From assembly GCA_021818925.1 (NCBI GenBank), contig JAKASU010000001.1, positions 132,036 through 196,035 on the forward strand: 64,000 nt of DNA, read 5' to 3'. The notes beneath the pieces were generated by a model. That model worked only from the letters and a program-made list of their open reading frames with translations. It made no database searches and had not been told where the DNA came from. Each line of letters begins with the position of its first letter. Position 1 is the first letter of the stretch. Shown one piece after another: positions 51,001-58,933 of this stretch. A program made the position numbers and the translations under genes. This DNA comes from Microcaldota archaeon. Its GTDB lineage: Archaea; Micrarchaeota; Micrarchaeia; Micrarchaeales; CABMGC01.

Positions 51001-52407
51001 GGTGCCTCCGTTCCCTGGGTTGTTCGTTGTTCCTCCTGACGAGATGGTGCCGCTGTTTGTTATGGTGCCGTTGCACAGTATGCTGTAGCCTGCGGTGATC
51101 AGGGTGTTGCCCGAACTTACTGTAAGCGAGCCGCAGATCAGGTCGCTGGCAAGCACAGTGCCGCTCGGCAGGTTCACGTTGGAGTTGGCTGTGGTGTACT
51201 CGACATATATGGTAGGGTCAACCGCAGTATAGTTGGAGTTGCCCTGCGCGTCGAAGACGATCTTTGTCGGCTGGCTTATTGGCACGTTGTCCAGACTGAA
51301 CGTTTTGCTTATAGCGTTTCCAGCGCTCGAACCTACGGCCCTGAGGGAGCCGCCGGTGTAGATCGAGTACGAGAAATTGAGCGTGTTGTTGCCGAGTAGG
51401 GAGCTGCTGAGCACGGGGCTCACCGAATAGGAGCTCTTCGGGTATATGCGCGGCACCCCGTTGACCACAATCTTGCTGTACACGGACCGCACCAGCGTCA
51501 TGTTGCCCATTGATGAATTGGTGGTGAAGTTTCCTATCCTCACGTGAAGATCCGGAACTCTTTTCCCGACGCTTACCGCATACTCCGTTGCGCTGTCGTT
51601 CCCATTGTACTCGACGTAGTAGAGCTTGTTGCCCGCGCCCACAATCCTGCCTCCCTGCGACACCGAGCCGTAGCTCAGGTTGAGCTGCCGGTGATTCACG
51701 CGTATTCCCATGCCAGACAGTTTAATGGTGACTGTATTGAGTTGGTTGATGTTTAGAGCTGCGGTTGCATTAAACTGACTGCCCGCGGCGCTGTTGATCA
51801 GGTTCGACGTGTAGAAAGACAAGAGGCTCGAGACCGCCGAAGCGTTTACGAAGGATTGCACTGACTTGGTCGATGATGCGGGTGTGTTTGTTGTTTGCTG
51901 TTGCCTGATGGCGTTGACGGTTATGGCGCCGGTTCCGAGCACGTTTGCGCCGGTGGAGTCTGCGACGTTTGCGGTAAACCTCAACTGGCCGACGTCGTTT
52001 GCCTCGATGGGAAGCACAAATGACACAGAGTTGCCCGGAAGCGAGTTGGTGGTTTGCGCACCGAACAGCACGTTGCCCGTGAGCGAGTTGCTTATCAGGA
52101 AGCTGTATGAGTATGGAGGGACTCCGCCGGTCACGTTAACTGTAAGCTGCTCAGTCTGGTTCTGCGTGGCCGTGGAATTGGAAGCCTTGGCAGAAACCAG
52201 CGAGAGCGATGGCGCGTTGACCGTTGTTGTGGACGCCGTGGTTGAGGTTGATGATGTCGATGCTGAAGAGGTCGATGTTGAAGCCGCGCTTGTCGTCTGC
52301 GTTGTCGTGCTGATGGTCGTGTTCGCCGCCTCAGAGATTATTGAGAACGCAACTATGCCGCAGAGCGATAGAACTACAAGGAATGCGGCAAGCTCTTGGT
52401 GTTGCAT
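48064..52407 (-). CDS. Giant multidomain surface protein with DUF2341-like end
   Basis: 1447 residues. In order: N-terminal signal/anchor helix (AAFLVVLSLCGIVAFSII), a Ser/Thr-rich linker (~30-65) likely glycosylated, an Ig-like repeat (PPYSYSFLISNS...), a long beta region, a Gly-rich stretch at ~450-660 (GGSGGGGGGDHNSGGNGG), and three more Ig-like repeats (SPYTYNYIVSNS, TPYSYNFLVTNS, PTYTYDFLVTNT). The FLVGNTLWD domain follows (SNSFLVGNTLWDLRSRSANNGNQL). A DUF2341-like C-terminus (VPITLSNSQNSATPSDFQQQITF...FWVNMGTDTIGISSNVIIYMNF) has two CxxGC-type pairs. Probably an adhesin or stalk anchored at its N-terminus. Confidence 0.75.
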   Translation of the reverse strand: MQHQELAAFLVVLSLCGIVAFSIISEAANTTISTTTQTTSAASTSTSSASTSSTSTTASTTTVNAPSLSLVSAKASNSTATQNQTEQLTVNVTGGVPPYSYSFLISNSLTGNVLFGAQTTNSLPGNSVSFVLPIEANDVGQLRFTANVADSTGANVLGTGAITVNAIRQQQTTNTPASSTKSVQSFVNASAVSSLLSFYTSNLINSAAGSQFNATAALNINQLNTVTIKLSGMGIRVNHRQLNLSYGSVSQGGRIVGAGNKLYYVEYNGNDSATEYAVSVGKRVPDLHVRIGNFTTNSSMGNMTLVRSVYSKIVVNGVPRIYPKSSYSVSPVLSSSLLGNNTLNFSYSIYTGGSLRAVGSSAGNAISKTFSLDNVPISQPTKIVFDAQGNSNYTAVDPTIYVEYTTANSNVNLPSGTVLASDLICGSLTVSSGNTLITAGYSILCNGTITNSGTISSGGTTNNPGNGGTGAGTGGTSETSAYGGSGGGGGGDHNSGGNGGENLAANVPVSNANIQTWYGSGGLAIQTYLEGAGGGSDPNGDAGGSGSYGIYMQANKIVEGTVSTTGVAGTASSGSTKGTGGAGGNTYDGTGTLSGGAGGASANGKPASSSGGGGGGGVIILSYGAGGLTAGTSTVTGGAGGSGATDPGGSGGNGVAVTFSFGTSAPIVVLEQPQSTGFSASTNPISEGATQTLTATVSNGLSPYTYNYIVSNSVGQVTNALYTGVASTTNTFAYTQQSSWGTGTFTANLIVTDSTTTPTNTVTNTLTYTVAGMSITSATVSNSVADQDQYEKLSISISAQGTTTPYSYNFLVTNSQTSNVIFSSIQSSSSTSNTITFRLPEAANDIGKLTFTANVLDSSVPAYNALASTTFTAYNAFYPVAITSSPSPAQGSPVTLNMIVTGGDPTYTYDFLVTNTFVTPVNIVYNSITTGVSATNDVLTFTIPTSSQNANAVGTLTLTGNVLDSASSPNNVLITNTMIVESQATCIPSISNTLVNFGSVQAGGFAPTANAVQINNVGTGAGNIIIYSTSGTTGNWVYLSNSFLVGNTLWDLRSRSANNGNQLTNSITTDTFNSLGAGDAADLYFGLNVPAGQPSGTYTQGITVALSCGSSSAINYVPITLSNSQNSATPSDFQQQITFSGSSYSSYANSNLSNVEFTTGSGGTGTVLNAWCESGCSNSASSSTFWVNMGTDTIGISSNVIIYMNFMGSSSPVTNGYTGYAPQLYCASGCEQTSYAQYDNGASVFANYWNFEGTSLPAGWSSTGADPTDYAVSNYLQVGIGTGSTTVGVQYETALTSPLLVDTLVKSDTVSGGTPTAGLELSTSNTLSSFGYYFDGYLDGYAGTFSSGMEIYSVNSLGGLTGITSTSGASAPFALTNQWLATGSEALDVNYVQEVSASDSTVTYGNYYVGYIDSGGTYQHNTVYQWLRTREYPPNGIMPSVTFGSVA

Positions 52408-52483
52408 GCTTAGTGTTTTGCACGCAAAGCTATTAAAAACTCGGAGAATGGCGAAGCCGCATTGCTTAGTTAGAAAATGCCAT

Positions 52484-53464
52484 CTATCTTCTTCTTTTTG
52501 TCTTACGCCGTGTGCGCGCCTTCTTCCCCCTGCCGCGCATTAATCCCTTTGCCGTCTTCCTGCCACCGGCAGGCGCTCTACCGGTGCGTCCAGACTCCTT
52601 CTCGAGCGTTTCTGCCACACGGACCAGCCTTGTTTCTTCCTCTTTCCTTATAGCTGCCTGCGACATCTTGCCCTGGCGCTTCTCGCCCTTCTCCTTCGAT
52701 GCGGCAAGCGCCCTCTTCCAGTTGTTGAACTGCGGCCCGCGCTTTGAGGCGCGCTCAGCCCTTGAGACGAACATGGAAGCGAGCCTCTTCACCGATGACG
52801 TGAACGGAGAGCTGCCGCTGCTGAGCGACGCCGGTATGCGCGCTGCCAGGCTCTCGCTGACGAGCAGGTCTTCAGGAAGCGCCGCGGCCACCTTCCCTCC
52901 CCACGCGTCCTCTATCTCTCCTGTGCGCAGCTCATAGCTTTTTCCGGTCACCCTGTTTAGCGCGAGGGAGTACTTCTCCCTCAAGCTCTTCAGCTCCTCG
53001 CCGAGCCTGAGCGCGCTGGTCAGCGCCGGCAGGTCAGGAGTTGCAACAATCAGAGCATCATCGAACGGCATGGAGTCCTCCTCCTTCTGCAGCCCCGGAG
53101 CCGTGTCAACCACAACGAAGTCGTAGTTGCAGTTCTCAACCTGCTTGAAGAGAGCCTCAACGTGCCTGCTTGTTATCATGAAAGGCCTCGTACGCAGCGT
53201 GCCGAGCACGCAGTGCAGCCCGCTTGATCCGTGTATTGACACGACGCTCGCGAGCTTCGCGTCTTTTGTGACGAGGTCCTCGAAGCCCACGTTGGTGCCC
53301 TCCATTCCCAGGTGCAGCCCCACCGTAGGGTTGTCTGTGTCTGCATCGATTATGAGGACTCGCTTGTTCTGCAGCTTGAGCGCTATCGCAAGATTCACCG
53401 ATACCGTGGTCTTGCCGACTCCGCCCTTCTGGCTCAGCACCCCTATGATATAAGGTCTCAGCAA
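52484..53464 (-). CDS. ParA/MinD-type ATPase with basic tail
   Basis: 326 residues. Deviant Walker A GVLSQKGGVGKTTVSVNLAIAL, switch I IIDADTDNPTVGLHLG and Walker B FVVVDTAPGLQKEED are canonical for MinD/ParA. The C-terminal ~90 residues are highly basic (KGEKRQGKMSQAAIRKEEE...GRGKKARTRRKTKRRR), replacing the usual amphipathic MinD helix. It starts with TTG one base after the upstream surface-protein stop, so it is cotranscribed. The context suggests positioning of surface machinery or chromosome rather than plasmid partition; no ParB-like gene is near. Confidence 0.88.
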   Translation of the reverse strand: MLRPYIIGVLSQKGGVGKTTVSVNLAIALKLQNKRVLIIDADTDNPTVGLHLGMEGTNVGFEDLVTKDAKLASVVSIHGSSGLHCVLGTLRTRPFMITSRHVEALFKQVENCNYDFVVVDTAPGLQKEEDSMPFDDALIVATPDLPALTSALRLGEELKSLREKYSLALNRVTGKSYELRTGEIEDAWGGKVAAALPEDLLVSESLAARIPASLSSGSSPFTSSVKRLASMFVSRAERASKRGPQFNNWKRALAASKEKGEKRQGKMSQAAIRKEEETRLVRVAETLEKESGRTGRAPAGGRKTAKGLMRGRGKKARTRRKTKRRR

Positions 53465-53465
53465 A

Positions 53466-55751
53466 TCATTCGCCCCCCTTCTTTATCCTCTCGCTTATCT
53501 CTTTGAGCCTGCTCATAGAGTCACCGCCATAGTCGTTGGCCGTCTTCTGCCCCTGCGGCTGCTGCGCGCGCTGCTTCGTTCCGCCAAGCGAGACCATCTG
53601 CTTTATGCTTTTGAGGCTCTCCGAGACCACAGGCCTTCTCTCGCGCGACTCCGATGCGCTCCCGCCCCCGCCTCCAGAAGGCGTTGGGGCCCCGGCCTGC
53701 GACTGCTTGAAGCGCCGCATCCTGAACGACGGAGCGATGCGCGAGATAATCAAGATTGCAACCATTATAAATACAATAGTGAGCACCAGAGTCGACTGCG
53801 CGCCAACCTGCCCCGAGATTGCTGCCAACGGGCTCTGGGAAAGCACTATGATCGGTAAGGTCTGCGTTATCGTGTAGTTGTCAGCGCTTATTGTGAGCGT
53901 GAGCAGCTTTGTGCCCGTGTTGGAGCTGACCATCGGGAAGCTGGCCGAGACGACCTGGTTTGGCGTAACGTTGAAGTACTGGACCGGGTGGCTTATCACT
54001 GTATCGGACGGCCCGGAGAGGCTTACCGTCATCTGCGTCGGCGACGCATCGGTGAAGAGCACCTGGATGTTGACGCTGTTCTTCTGGTTCTGGTAGAAGG
54101 TTGGCAGGTTGAGGTTAGTTATATGGAGTATCTGCTCGGCCGTCACCTGCGTCGGCGCGACGAAGGAGGTCTGCACGTACTTCAGCAGGGATTGGTGGTC
54201 CGGATTGGAGATAGTGTAGTAGCCGTACACCGACTGCCCCTTCGGTATGTACGAGATATACCAGTCGATGAAGAACGCGCCGTTAGACTTGGTCACGTTT
54301 GCCCTAAGCCCGAAGGTCGTTATCTGCGAGGCGTTGGTCACTATTCCTGGCGGTATCATCGTCTGCATGTAGACGTCGCTGAGGTTGCCGCTCGCGGGAG
54401 CCGTTATCTGGATTATGCCGGACACGGTCTGCGTGTTGTTTATCACGTTCATCTGGTTTATCATGTAGGGCTGCGTCGCGTTCTTCGCGTATATCGTGGA
54501 GGAGATGTACTCCGTCTGGTTGACCGTCCTGCCGTTGGCCGTGTAGCTGAGGTTGAGCGGTATCACGTAGGTGCCGAGGGTGTAGTTAGACGGAGCGCTG
54601 AGAGCAAGGTTGATGTTGATCGACTGCCCCGGAGCGAGCACCATGCTTGTGGCTGAAAGGCCCAGGAGGTTGGCGAACGAATGCGGCACGCCGAGCTTTA
54701 TGTCCTCGGTGGCCGAGCCTATGTTCTGCAAGCCTATGTTAGAGAGCGTGGTGGAGCCCTTGAGCAGCGTGACGAAGAGCGGTATGTAGGTTATGTAGAG
54801 CTGGGGAAGGCTGCTGATGTACGGAGGGAGGTTGGACTCGTTCTCGATGAGAGCGACGGTTGGGTCATTGCTGTCAATCGCGAAATTGACCGAGCAGGTC
54901 TGCGGGCTGACGGTGAACGGGGATATCAGCGCCCATTTGCCGTTAACAAGCGTGTATGGCTGTACGGTCCCGGAAGATATCGTGCATGCGTATTTTGACG
55001 TTATGTTGAGCAGCAGGGTTGCGGATGAGGTTACGTTTATGTCTGTGGAGCTTATCTTCCTGTATCCGACCCCCACTCCCGGCGAGGTGCACGAGGCGTT
55101 TTGTACGCTAACGATTGCGGGCGTGGGCACCGACGTGCTTGCTGAAGCGAGTATGGTTGTTTGCGTGCTTGCATACTTTATCGTGCCGCTGAGCTGCGAC
55201 GAGACGTTGAACACGTAGAGCGTTGGGGGAACCGTTGTGCATGTCGGCACTCCCACTCCAACGCCACCGCCTCCGCCACCGCCGCCCCCTCCGCCGCCAC
55301 TGCTGCTTGACACCACAGTGTACGCGAGCTGCTGCGAATTTGTGAAATGCCTTACCGAGTTGCTCTCGAGGTAGTTTCCTGCTATGTTGGCTGTGTAGCT
55401 GCCTGTGGATTCTGTTGCGTTGTTGAGCGTTATGACCACGTTGGCGGTCTGCAGGCTTGCAAGCCCCGAGTACTGCTGTGAGAACGCCGCTGGTGTTGGC
55501 CCCGTTATGTTTAGCTGCACAATTATGTTGCCGCTCGCCTCTGCGCCGTTGTTGTTGAGCGTGGCGTAGAAGGTCATTGGAGAGCCCTGCGTTACCTGCG
55601 TGGCTGAAGAGCTGAAGCCGTTTATGAAAACGTTTGCGCTTGGCAGGACTATCGTCACACTCGCGGAGATTGTGTTCGAGCCGGCGCTTACTAGCGAGGC
55701 TGAAAACATCAATACTAGAAGTACTAACGCTAGATGCGGTCTGAATCGCAT
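53466..55751 (-). CDS. Large membrane-anchored surface protein (NEW3-type)
   Basis: 761 residues. A signal peptide (LALVLLVLMFSASLVSAGS), beta-rich extracellular region, a poly-Gly linker of ~12 Gly, and two NEW3-like blocks (IGLQNIGSATEDIKLGVPHSFANLLGLSATSMVLAPGQSININLAL; later FTDASPTQMTVSLSGPSDTVI) follow. A C-terminal helix is STLVLTIVFIMVAILIISRI. A ~85-residue cytoplasmic tail is charged and Gln-rich (QQPQGQKTANDYGGDSMSRLKEISERIKKGGE). Directly followed by the MinD-like gene, one base apart. The tail could contact that ATPase. Confidence 0.7.
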   Translation of the reverse strand: MRFRPHLALVLLVLMFSASLVSAGSNTISASVTIVLPSANVFINGFSSSATQVTQGSPMTFYATLNNNGAEASGNIIVQLNITGPTPAAFSQQYSGLASLQTANVVITLNNATESTGSYTANIAGNYLESNSVRHFTNSQQLAYTVVSSSSGGGGGGGGGGGGVGVGVPTCTTVPPTLYVFNVSSQLSGTIKYASTQTTILASASTSVPTPAIVSVQNASCTSPGVGVGYRKISSTDINVTSSATLLLNITSKYACTISSGTVQPYTLVNGKWALISPFTVSPQTCSVNFAIDSNDPTVALIENESNLPPYISSLPQLYITYIPLFVTLLKGSTTLSNIGLQNIGSATEDIKLGVPHSFANLLGLSATSMVLAPGQSININLALSAPSNYTLGTYVIPLNLSYTANGRTVNQTEYISSTIYAKNATQPYMINQMNVINNTQTVSGIIQITAPASGNLSDVYMQTMIPPGIVTNASQITTFGLRANVTKSNGAFFIDWYISYIPKGQSVYGYYTISNPDHQSLLKYVQTSFVAPTQVTAEQILHITNLNLPTFYQNQKNSVNIQVLFTDASPTQMTVSLSGPSDTVISHPVQYFNVTPNQVVSASFPMVSSNTGTKLLTLTISADNYTITQTLPIIVLSQSPLAAISGQVGAQSTLVLTIVFIMVAILIISRIAPSFRMRRFKQSQAGAPTPSGGGGGSASESRERRPVVSESLKSIKQMVSLGGTKQRAQQPQGQKTANDYGGDSMSRLKEISERIKKGGE

Positions 55752-55853
55752 GATGGGGATGCTGATTTAATGCTTATTATACCTTTCATTGCGTGAAATG
55801 CCGACCATCTAAGTGGGTTTTATATATGCAATCCGGATATTACTCCTGATAGC

Positions 55854-56105
55854 GTGATAGATGCAATAGTGACATCGCTCGACAAGGAGAACCTGCTCGT
55901 TACTCCTAACGGCGATGTCAATTTCTCATCTCTGGTGGGAAAGCGGGTCAGGTACAGGGACAACAGCGACAGGATATGGACGGGGAGGGTGGTGGCCGTG
56001 GAGGAACCTTACGCAACGGTGAAGTTCGACGCCTTTCCTACGGGCCTGGGACAGGGCCAGATCCTGCAGATACTTGAGGACAGCGAGAATGTAGACGCGG
56101 AGTGA
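55854..56105 (+). CDS. Small beta-barrel-like protein of unknown function
   Basis: 83 residues, leaderless GTG start at 55854 with TTATATATG ~30 bp ahead. LVGKRVRYRDNSDRIWTGRVVAVEEPYATVKFDAFPTGLGQGQILQIL has the strand spacing of an SH3-like barrel. Gar1-type and KOW-type barrels were considered, but neither signature is complete. It is followed 16 bp later by the spermidine-synthase-like gene and may be cotranscribed with it. Confidence 0.55.
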   Translation: MIDAIVTSLDKENLLVTPNGDVNFSSLVGKRVRYRDNSDRIWTGRVVAVEEPYATVKFDAFPTGLGQGQILQILEDSENVDAE

Positions 56106-56121
56106 GCCGCGGACGGATCCG

Positions 56122-56865
56122 ATGTCGTTGCTAGACATCTTCAAGAAGAAAGAGGCCGAGGGCACCGAGGACGAAAGCGCCTTCAGCGTTGAGGACCGGG
56201 GCTATGAGCGCGTGCTGAAGTACGGAAGCATAACCTATTCCAAGCTCAAGGGAGAGAGCGTATACACGGGCGAGTACTGGGACTACTTCCTGCCCGCGGC
56301 GTGCATCAGCAGAAACAGGAGCGCGCTGCTGATCGGGCTAGGCGGAGGAACGGTCGCCTTCCAGCTGTCGGCTCTGTTTGTAGACGCACTTAGTCTCGAT
56401 GTCGTGGAGCTGAGCAAGCGCGTCATAGAGATGGCGCGAAAGTTCGCGCCGAAGATGAAGGCGAACATAGTTGCGGGAGAAGGCGCCGCTTATGTGGCTA
56501 CCACCAACAAGCGATACGGCGCAATGCTGCTCGATGCGTATGTGTCATCAAAGATACCGGAGCAGTTCCTGCAGAGGAAGTTCATAGAGGATGCGCACAG
56601 GGTGCTGTCAGAGGATGGCGTGCTCGCCGTCAACTATGCGATGAGCATGATGGGCGCGCTGCGGTACAGGGACTACGTCTCAAAACTTAAAGAGCGCTTC
56701 ATTGTCTTCAAGGTAAGTGCCGCGATGTTCGAGGGCAACGTGATAATACTCTGTTCCAAGAGACTTGGCAAGGACGAGCTGCTGGACAGGATAGAGGCGA
56801 ACATGCCGAAGAGCAGGGAGAGCGAGCCGGTACTGCGCAACTACTACAACATGATGCCACTGTAG
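56122..56865 (+). CDS. Spermidine synthase-like methyltransferase-fold protein
   Basis: 247 residues. The N-terminal segment (DRGYERVLKYGSITYSKLKGESVYTGEYWDYFLPA) and motif I ALLIGLGGGTVAFQLSALF match the polyamine aminopropyltransferase fold. LDVVELSKRVIEMARKF and AMLLDAYVSSKIPEQFLQRKFIEDAHRVLSEDGVLAVN follow. The usual catalytic Asp motif (DSTDP) is replaced by DAYVSS, so polyamine synthesis is not assured. It ends one base before the convergent aldo/keto reductase. Confidence 0.75.
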   Translation: MSLLDIFKKKEAEGTEDESAFSVEDRGYERVLKYGSITYSKLKGESVYTGEYWDYFLPAACISRNRSALLIGLGGGTVAFQLSALFVDALSLDVVELSKRVIEMARKFAPKMKANIVAGEGAAYVATTNKRYGAMLLDAYVSSKIPEQFLQRKFIEDAHRVLSEDGVLAVNYAMSMMGALRYRDYVSKLKERFIVFKVSAAMFEGNVIILCSKRLGKDELLDRIEANMPKSRESEPVLRNYYNMMPL

Positions 56866-57774
56866 TCACTTTTTGTTTCCGGCACTGGAAAGCCATGTCA
56901 GAGCACGGGTCACGAACGGGTGGCTGTTAATCGCCGGCTTGGCGACACTGGCCAGAGACCTGCGGCTATAGTCTGACAAAAAATCGTTTATTGATGAGAC
57001 CTCGTTCTTGCTGAGCCTCCAGCCCGCAGACCCGACAAGATCAGCAACATGCTTCTTGCTGCTCGCCTTCGGTATGGGGATGACGTTGCCCTTGCAGATC
57101 AGCCAGTTTATCGCAACCTGCGCCACGTCCTTCCCGTGCCTCTCTCCGATGCCTGCAAGGAACTTCGTGAGTTCGGCGTACTTGGGTTCGAATATGTGCG
57201 CGCGTGAGAGCGGGCTGTAGGCTATGACGCTTATGCCTTCTTTCTTGCAGAACGGAAGCAGCTCGTCGCCTATGTCCCTTACAAGCATGCTGTACTCTAT
57301 CTGGTCCGAGACTATCTCGTACTTCTTGAGCGCAGCCTGCGCCTCCTCCAGCTCTCTGATTGAGAAGTTGCTGACCCCGATGTGCCTTATCCTGCCGTCA
57401 TCCACGAGCCGCTCCATCGCGCCCATGGTCTCATGTATGGGCACGTTCTTGTTCGGCCAGTGCAGCTGGTAGAGGTCGATTGTCTTGATCCCGAGCCTCT
57501 GAAGGCTGCCCTCGCACGCGCGGATCACCTCGTCGTGCCTGAAGTGCGTGGGAGAGACCTTGGTGGCGATGAATGTGTCTTTACTCTTCCTTATCGCCTT
57601 CGCGACGAGCGGCTCGGTGCCGTACATCTCAGCAGTGTCGATGAAGTTTATCCCGGAATCAAGCCCGTACTCGAGCGCCTCGATCTCCTTCTTCTCGTCG
57701 ACGCCGAGCTTCCAGGTCCCGAGCCCTATCTCGCTCAGCCTCTCGCCTGTCTTTCCGAGACTGATGTAATCCAT
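56866..57774 (-). CDS. Aldo/keto reductase
   Basis: 302 residues from ATG 57774 (MDYISLGKTGERLSEIGLGTWKLG), the true family start. The catalytic tetrad is in place: Asp and Tyr in NFIDTAEMYGTEP, Lys in FIATKVSP, His in LYQLHWPN. NADPH-binding text is NWLICKGNVIPIPKASSKKHV. It reduces aldehydes or ketones; substrate unknown. The 5' region shares an A/T-rich divergent promoter space with the glycosyltransferase. Confidence 0.9.
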   Translation of the reverse strand: MDYISLGKTGERLSEIGLGTWKLGVDEKKEIEALEYGLDSGINFIDTAEMYGTEPLVAKAIRKSKDTFIATKVSPTHFRHDEVIRACEGSLQRLGIKTIDLYQLHWPNKNVPIHETMGAMERLVDDGRIRHIGVSNFSIRELEEAQAALKKYEIVSDQIEYSMLVRDIGDELLPFCKKEGISVIAYSPLSRAHIFEPKYAELTKFLAGIGERHGKDVAQVAINWLICKGNVIPIPKASSKKHVADLVGSAGWRLSKNEVSSINDFLSDYSRRSLASVAKPAINSHPFVTRALTWLSSAGNKK

Positions 57775-57865
57775 GAAGTCACTTGCACGCCCAACTATTA
57801 AAATGTGCTTTGCGCTGCATGCAAGCATTAAAAATCTTGTATAAGAATAGCACTTGCCGAATCAC

Positions 57866-58528
57866 ATGGACTACTCAGACACAACAGTACTCATACCCGT
57901 GAAGGACGAGCCCGCAGCGGGTCAGGTGGCCAGGGAGGTGTTGTCGAAACTGGCAGGGGCTAAGGTTATGGTCGTGTACAAGGGAGAGAGGGGCGCGATG
58001 AACCTCAACTTCACCGACCCGAACATGAGCACAGTGGAGCAGACAGACTCAGGCAAGGGCACCGCGGTTCGCAGGGCCATCGGGCAGATAGGCACTCCTA
58101 TCTTCTGCCTGATTGACGGCGATGCCACGTACAGCGTTGACGATCTCCCAAAGGTCATAGGCATGGTCAGGGACGGAGCTGACATGGCGCTAGGCAACAG
58201 GTTCGCGCATCTGGACAGGAAGGCGATGCCGTTCTTCATAGAGCTCGGCAACAGGATAATAACGATGGTGGCAAACCTCCTCTATGGCATGCACCTCCAC
58301 GACTCGCAGACCGGACTCCGCGCTATAAGGAAGGGCTCGATAGAGAGGCTTGAACTACGCGAGAGCGGGTTCGGGATCGAGTCTGAGCTGAACATAAGGG
58401 CGAGGAAGGCTGGGTTGAGAATCGAGGAGACGCCGATAAGCTACGCTGTGCGCGTAGGGGCGTCGAAGCAGATGAAGCTCGTCGATGGCATCAAGCTGCT
58501 GCTGCTCGATTTCAAGTTCCTATTCTAG
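57866..58528 (+). CDS. Family 2 glycosyltransferase (dolichyl-phosphate mannosyltransferase-like)
   Basis: 220 residues. GT-A fold text: TTVLIPVKDEPAAGQVAREVL, then KGTAVRRAIGQIGTPIFCLIDGDATYSVDDLPKV (DGDATY is the DxD metal site), and MALGNRFAHLDRKAMPFFIELGNRIITMVANLLYGMHLHDSQTGLRAIRK. Such enzymes load sugars on lipid phosphates for glycosylation. There is no C-terminal membrane segment. The track start is TTG 57854; the ATG 57866 fits the predicted start from ATTAAAAATC better. Surface proteins here are rich in NxS/T, fitting a glycosylation role. Confidence 0.9.
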   Translation: MDYSDTTVLIPVKDEPAAGQVAREVLSKLAGAKVMVVYKGERGAMNLNFTDPNMSTVEQTDSGKGTAVRRAIGQIGTPIFCLIDGDATYSVDDLPKVIGMVRDGADMALGNRFAHLDRKAMPFFIELGNRIITMVANLLYGMHLHDSQTGLRAIRKGSIERLELRESGFGIESELNIRARKAGLRIEETPISYAVRVGASKQMKLVDGIKLLLLDFKFLF

Positions 58529-58932
58529 CCGCTTATCTCATAGAGCGAGATGGCGAGCAGCGCTGCGGTGCAGATGTGCACGATGGTGCAGTAGACGCAG
58601 ATGCTGCCAAGCACGTACTCTGCGTGCACAAAGTAGATGACAAAACCTATTCCTATTGCGTTGAGCACGGCGAGCGGCTCCGCCCTCTTCAGGTAGATGA
58701 GCGCCAGCACAGCAGCAAAGAAGAGCACGCCCAGGTAGCCGTTTGGTATGCCGAAGGTCTTAGCATAGACGCTGTTCAGCACTGCGCCGCAGTTGATTAC
58801 TCCGGCCGTAGGGCATGCGACCTGGACGTCGAACGCAGCCGAATAGGAGAGGTATACTGAGGAGAGCAGGCCTATTATCGCGAGCGCGATGCGCGCGTAC
58901 CAGAGCCTTTTGCCCAGATCCCTTGCGTGCAT
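58525..58932 (-). CDS. Vitamin K epoxide reductase-family disulfide carrier
   Basis: 135 residues, four membrane helices. Cys pairs are in place: ACPTAGVINCGAVLNS (loop pair) and SICVYCT (CxxC, quinone side). VKOR passes electrons from a thioredoxin-like partner to quinone to form disulfides in secreted proteins. It lies one base downstream of a DUF929 thioredoxin-like gene, its likely partner. Its 3' end overlaps the glycosyltransferase stop by 4 bp. Confidence 0.92.
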   Translation of the reverse strand: MHARDLGKRLWYARIALAIIGLLSSVYLSYSAAFDVQVACPTAGVINCGAVLNSVYAKTFGIPNGYLGVLFFAAVLALIYLKRAEPLAVLNAIGIGFVIYFVHAEYVLGSICVYCTIVHICTAALLAISLYEISG

Positions 58933-58933
58933 G

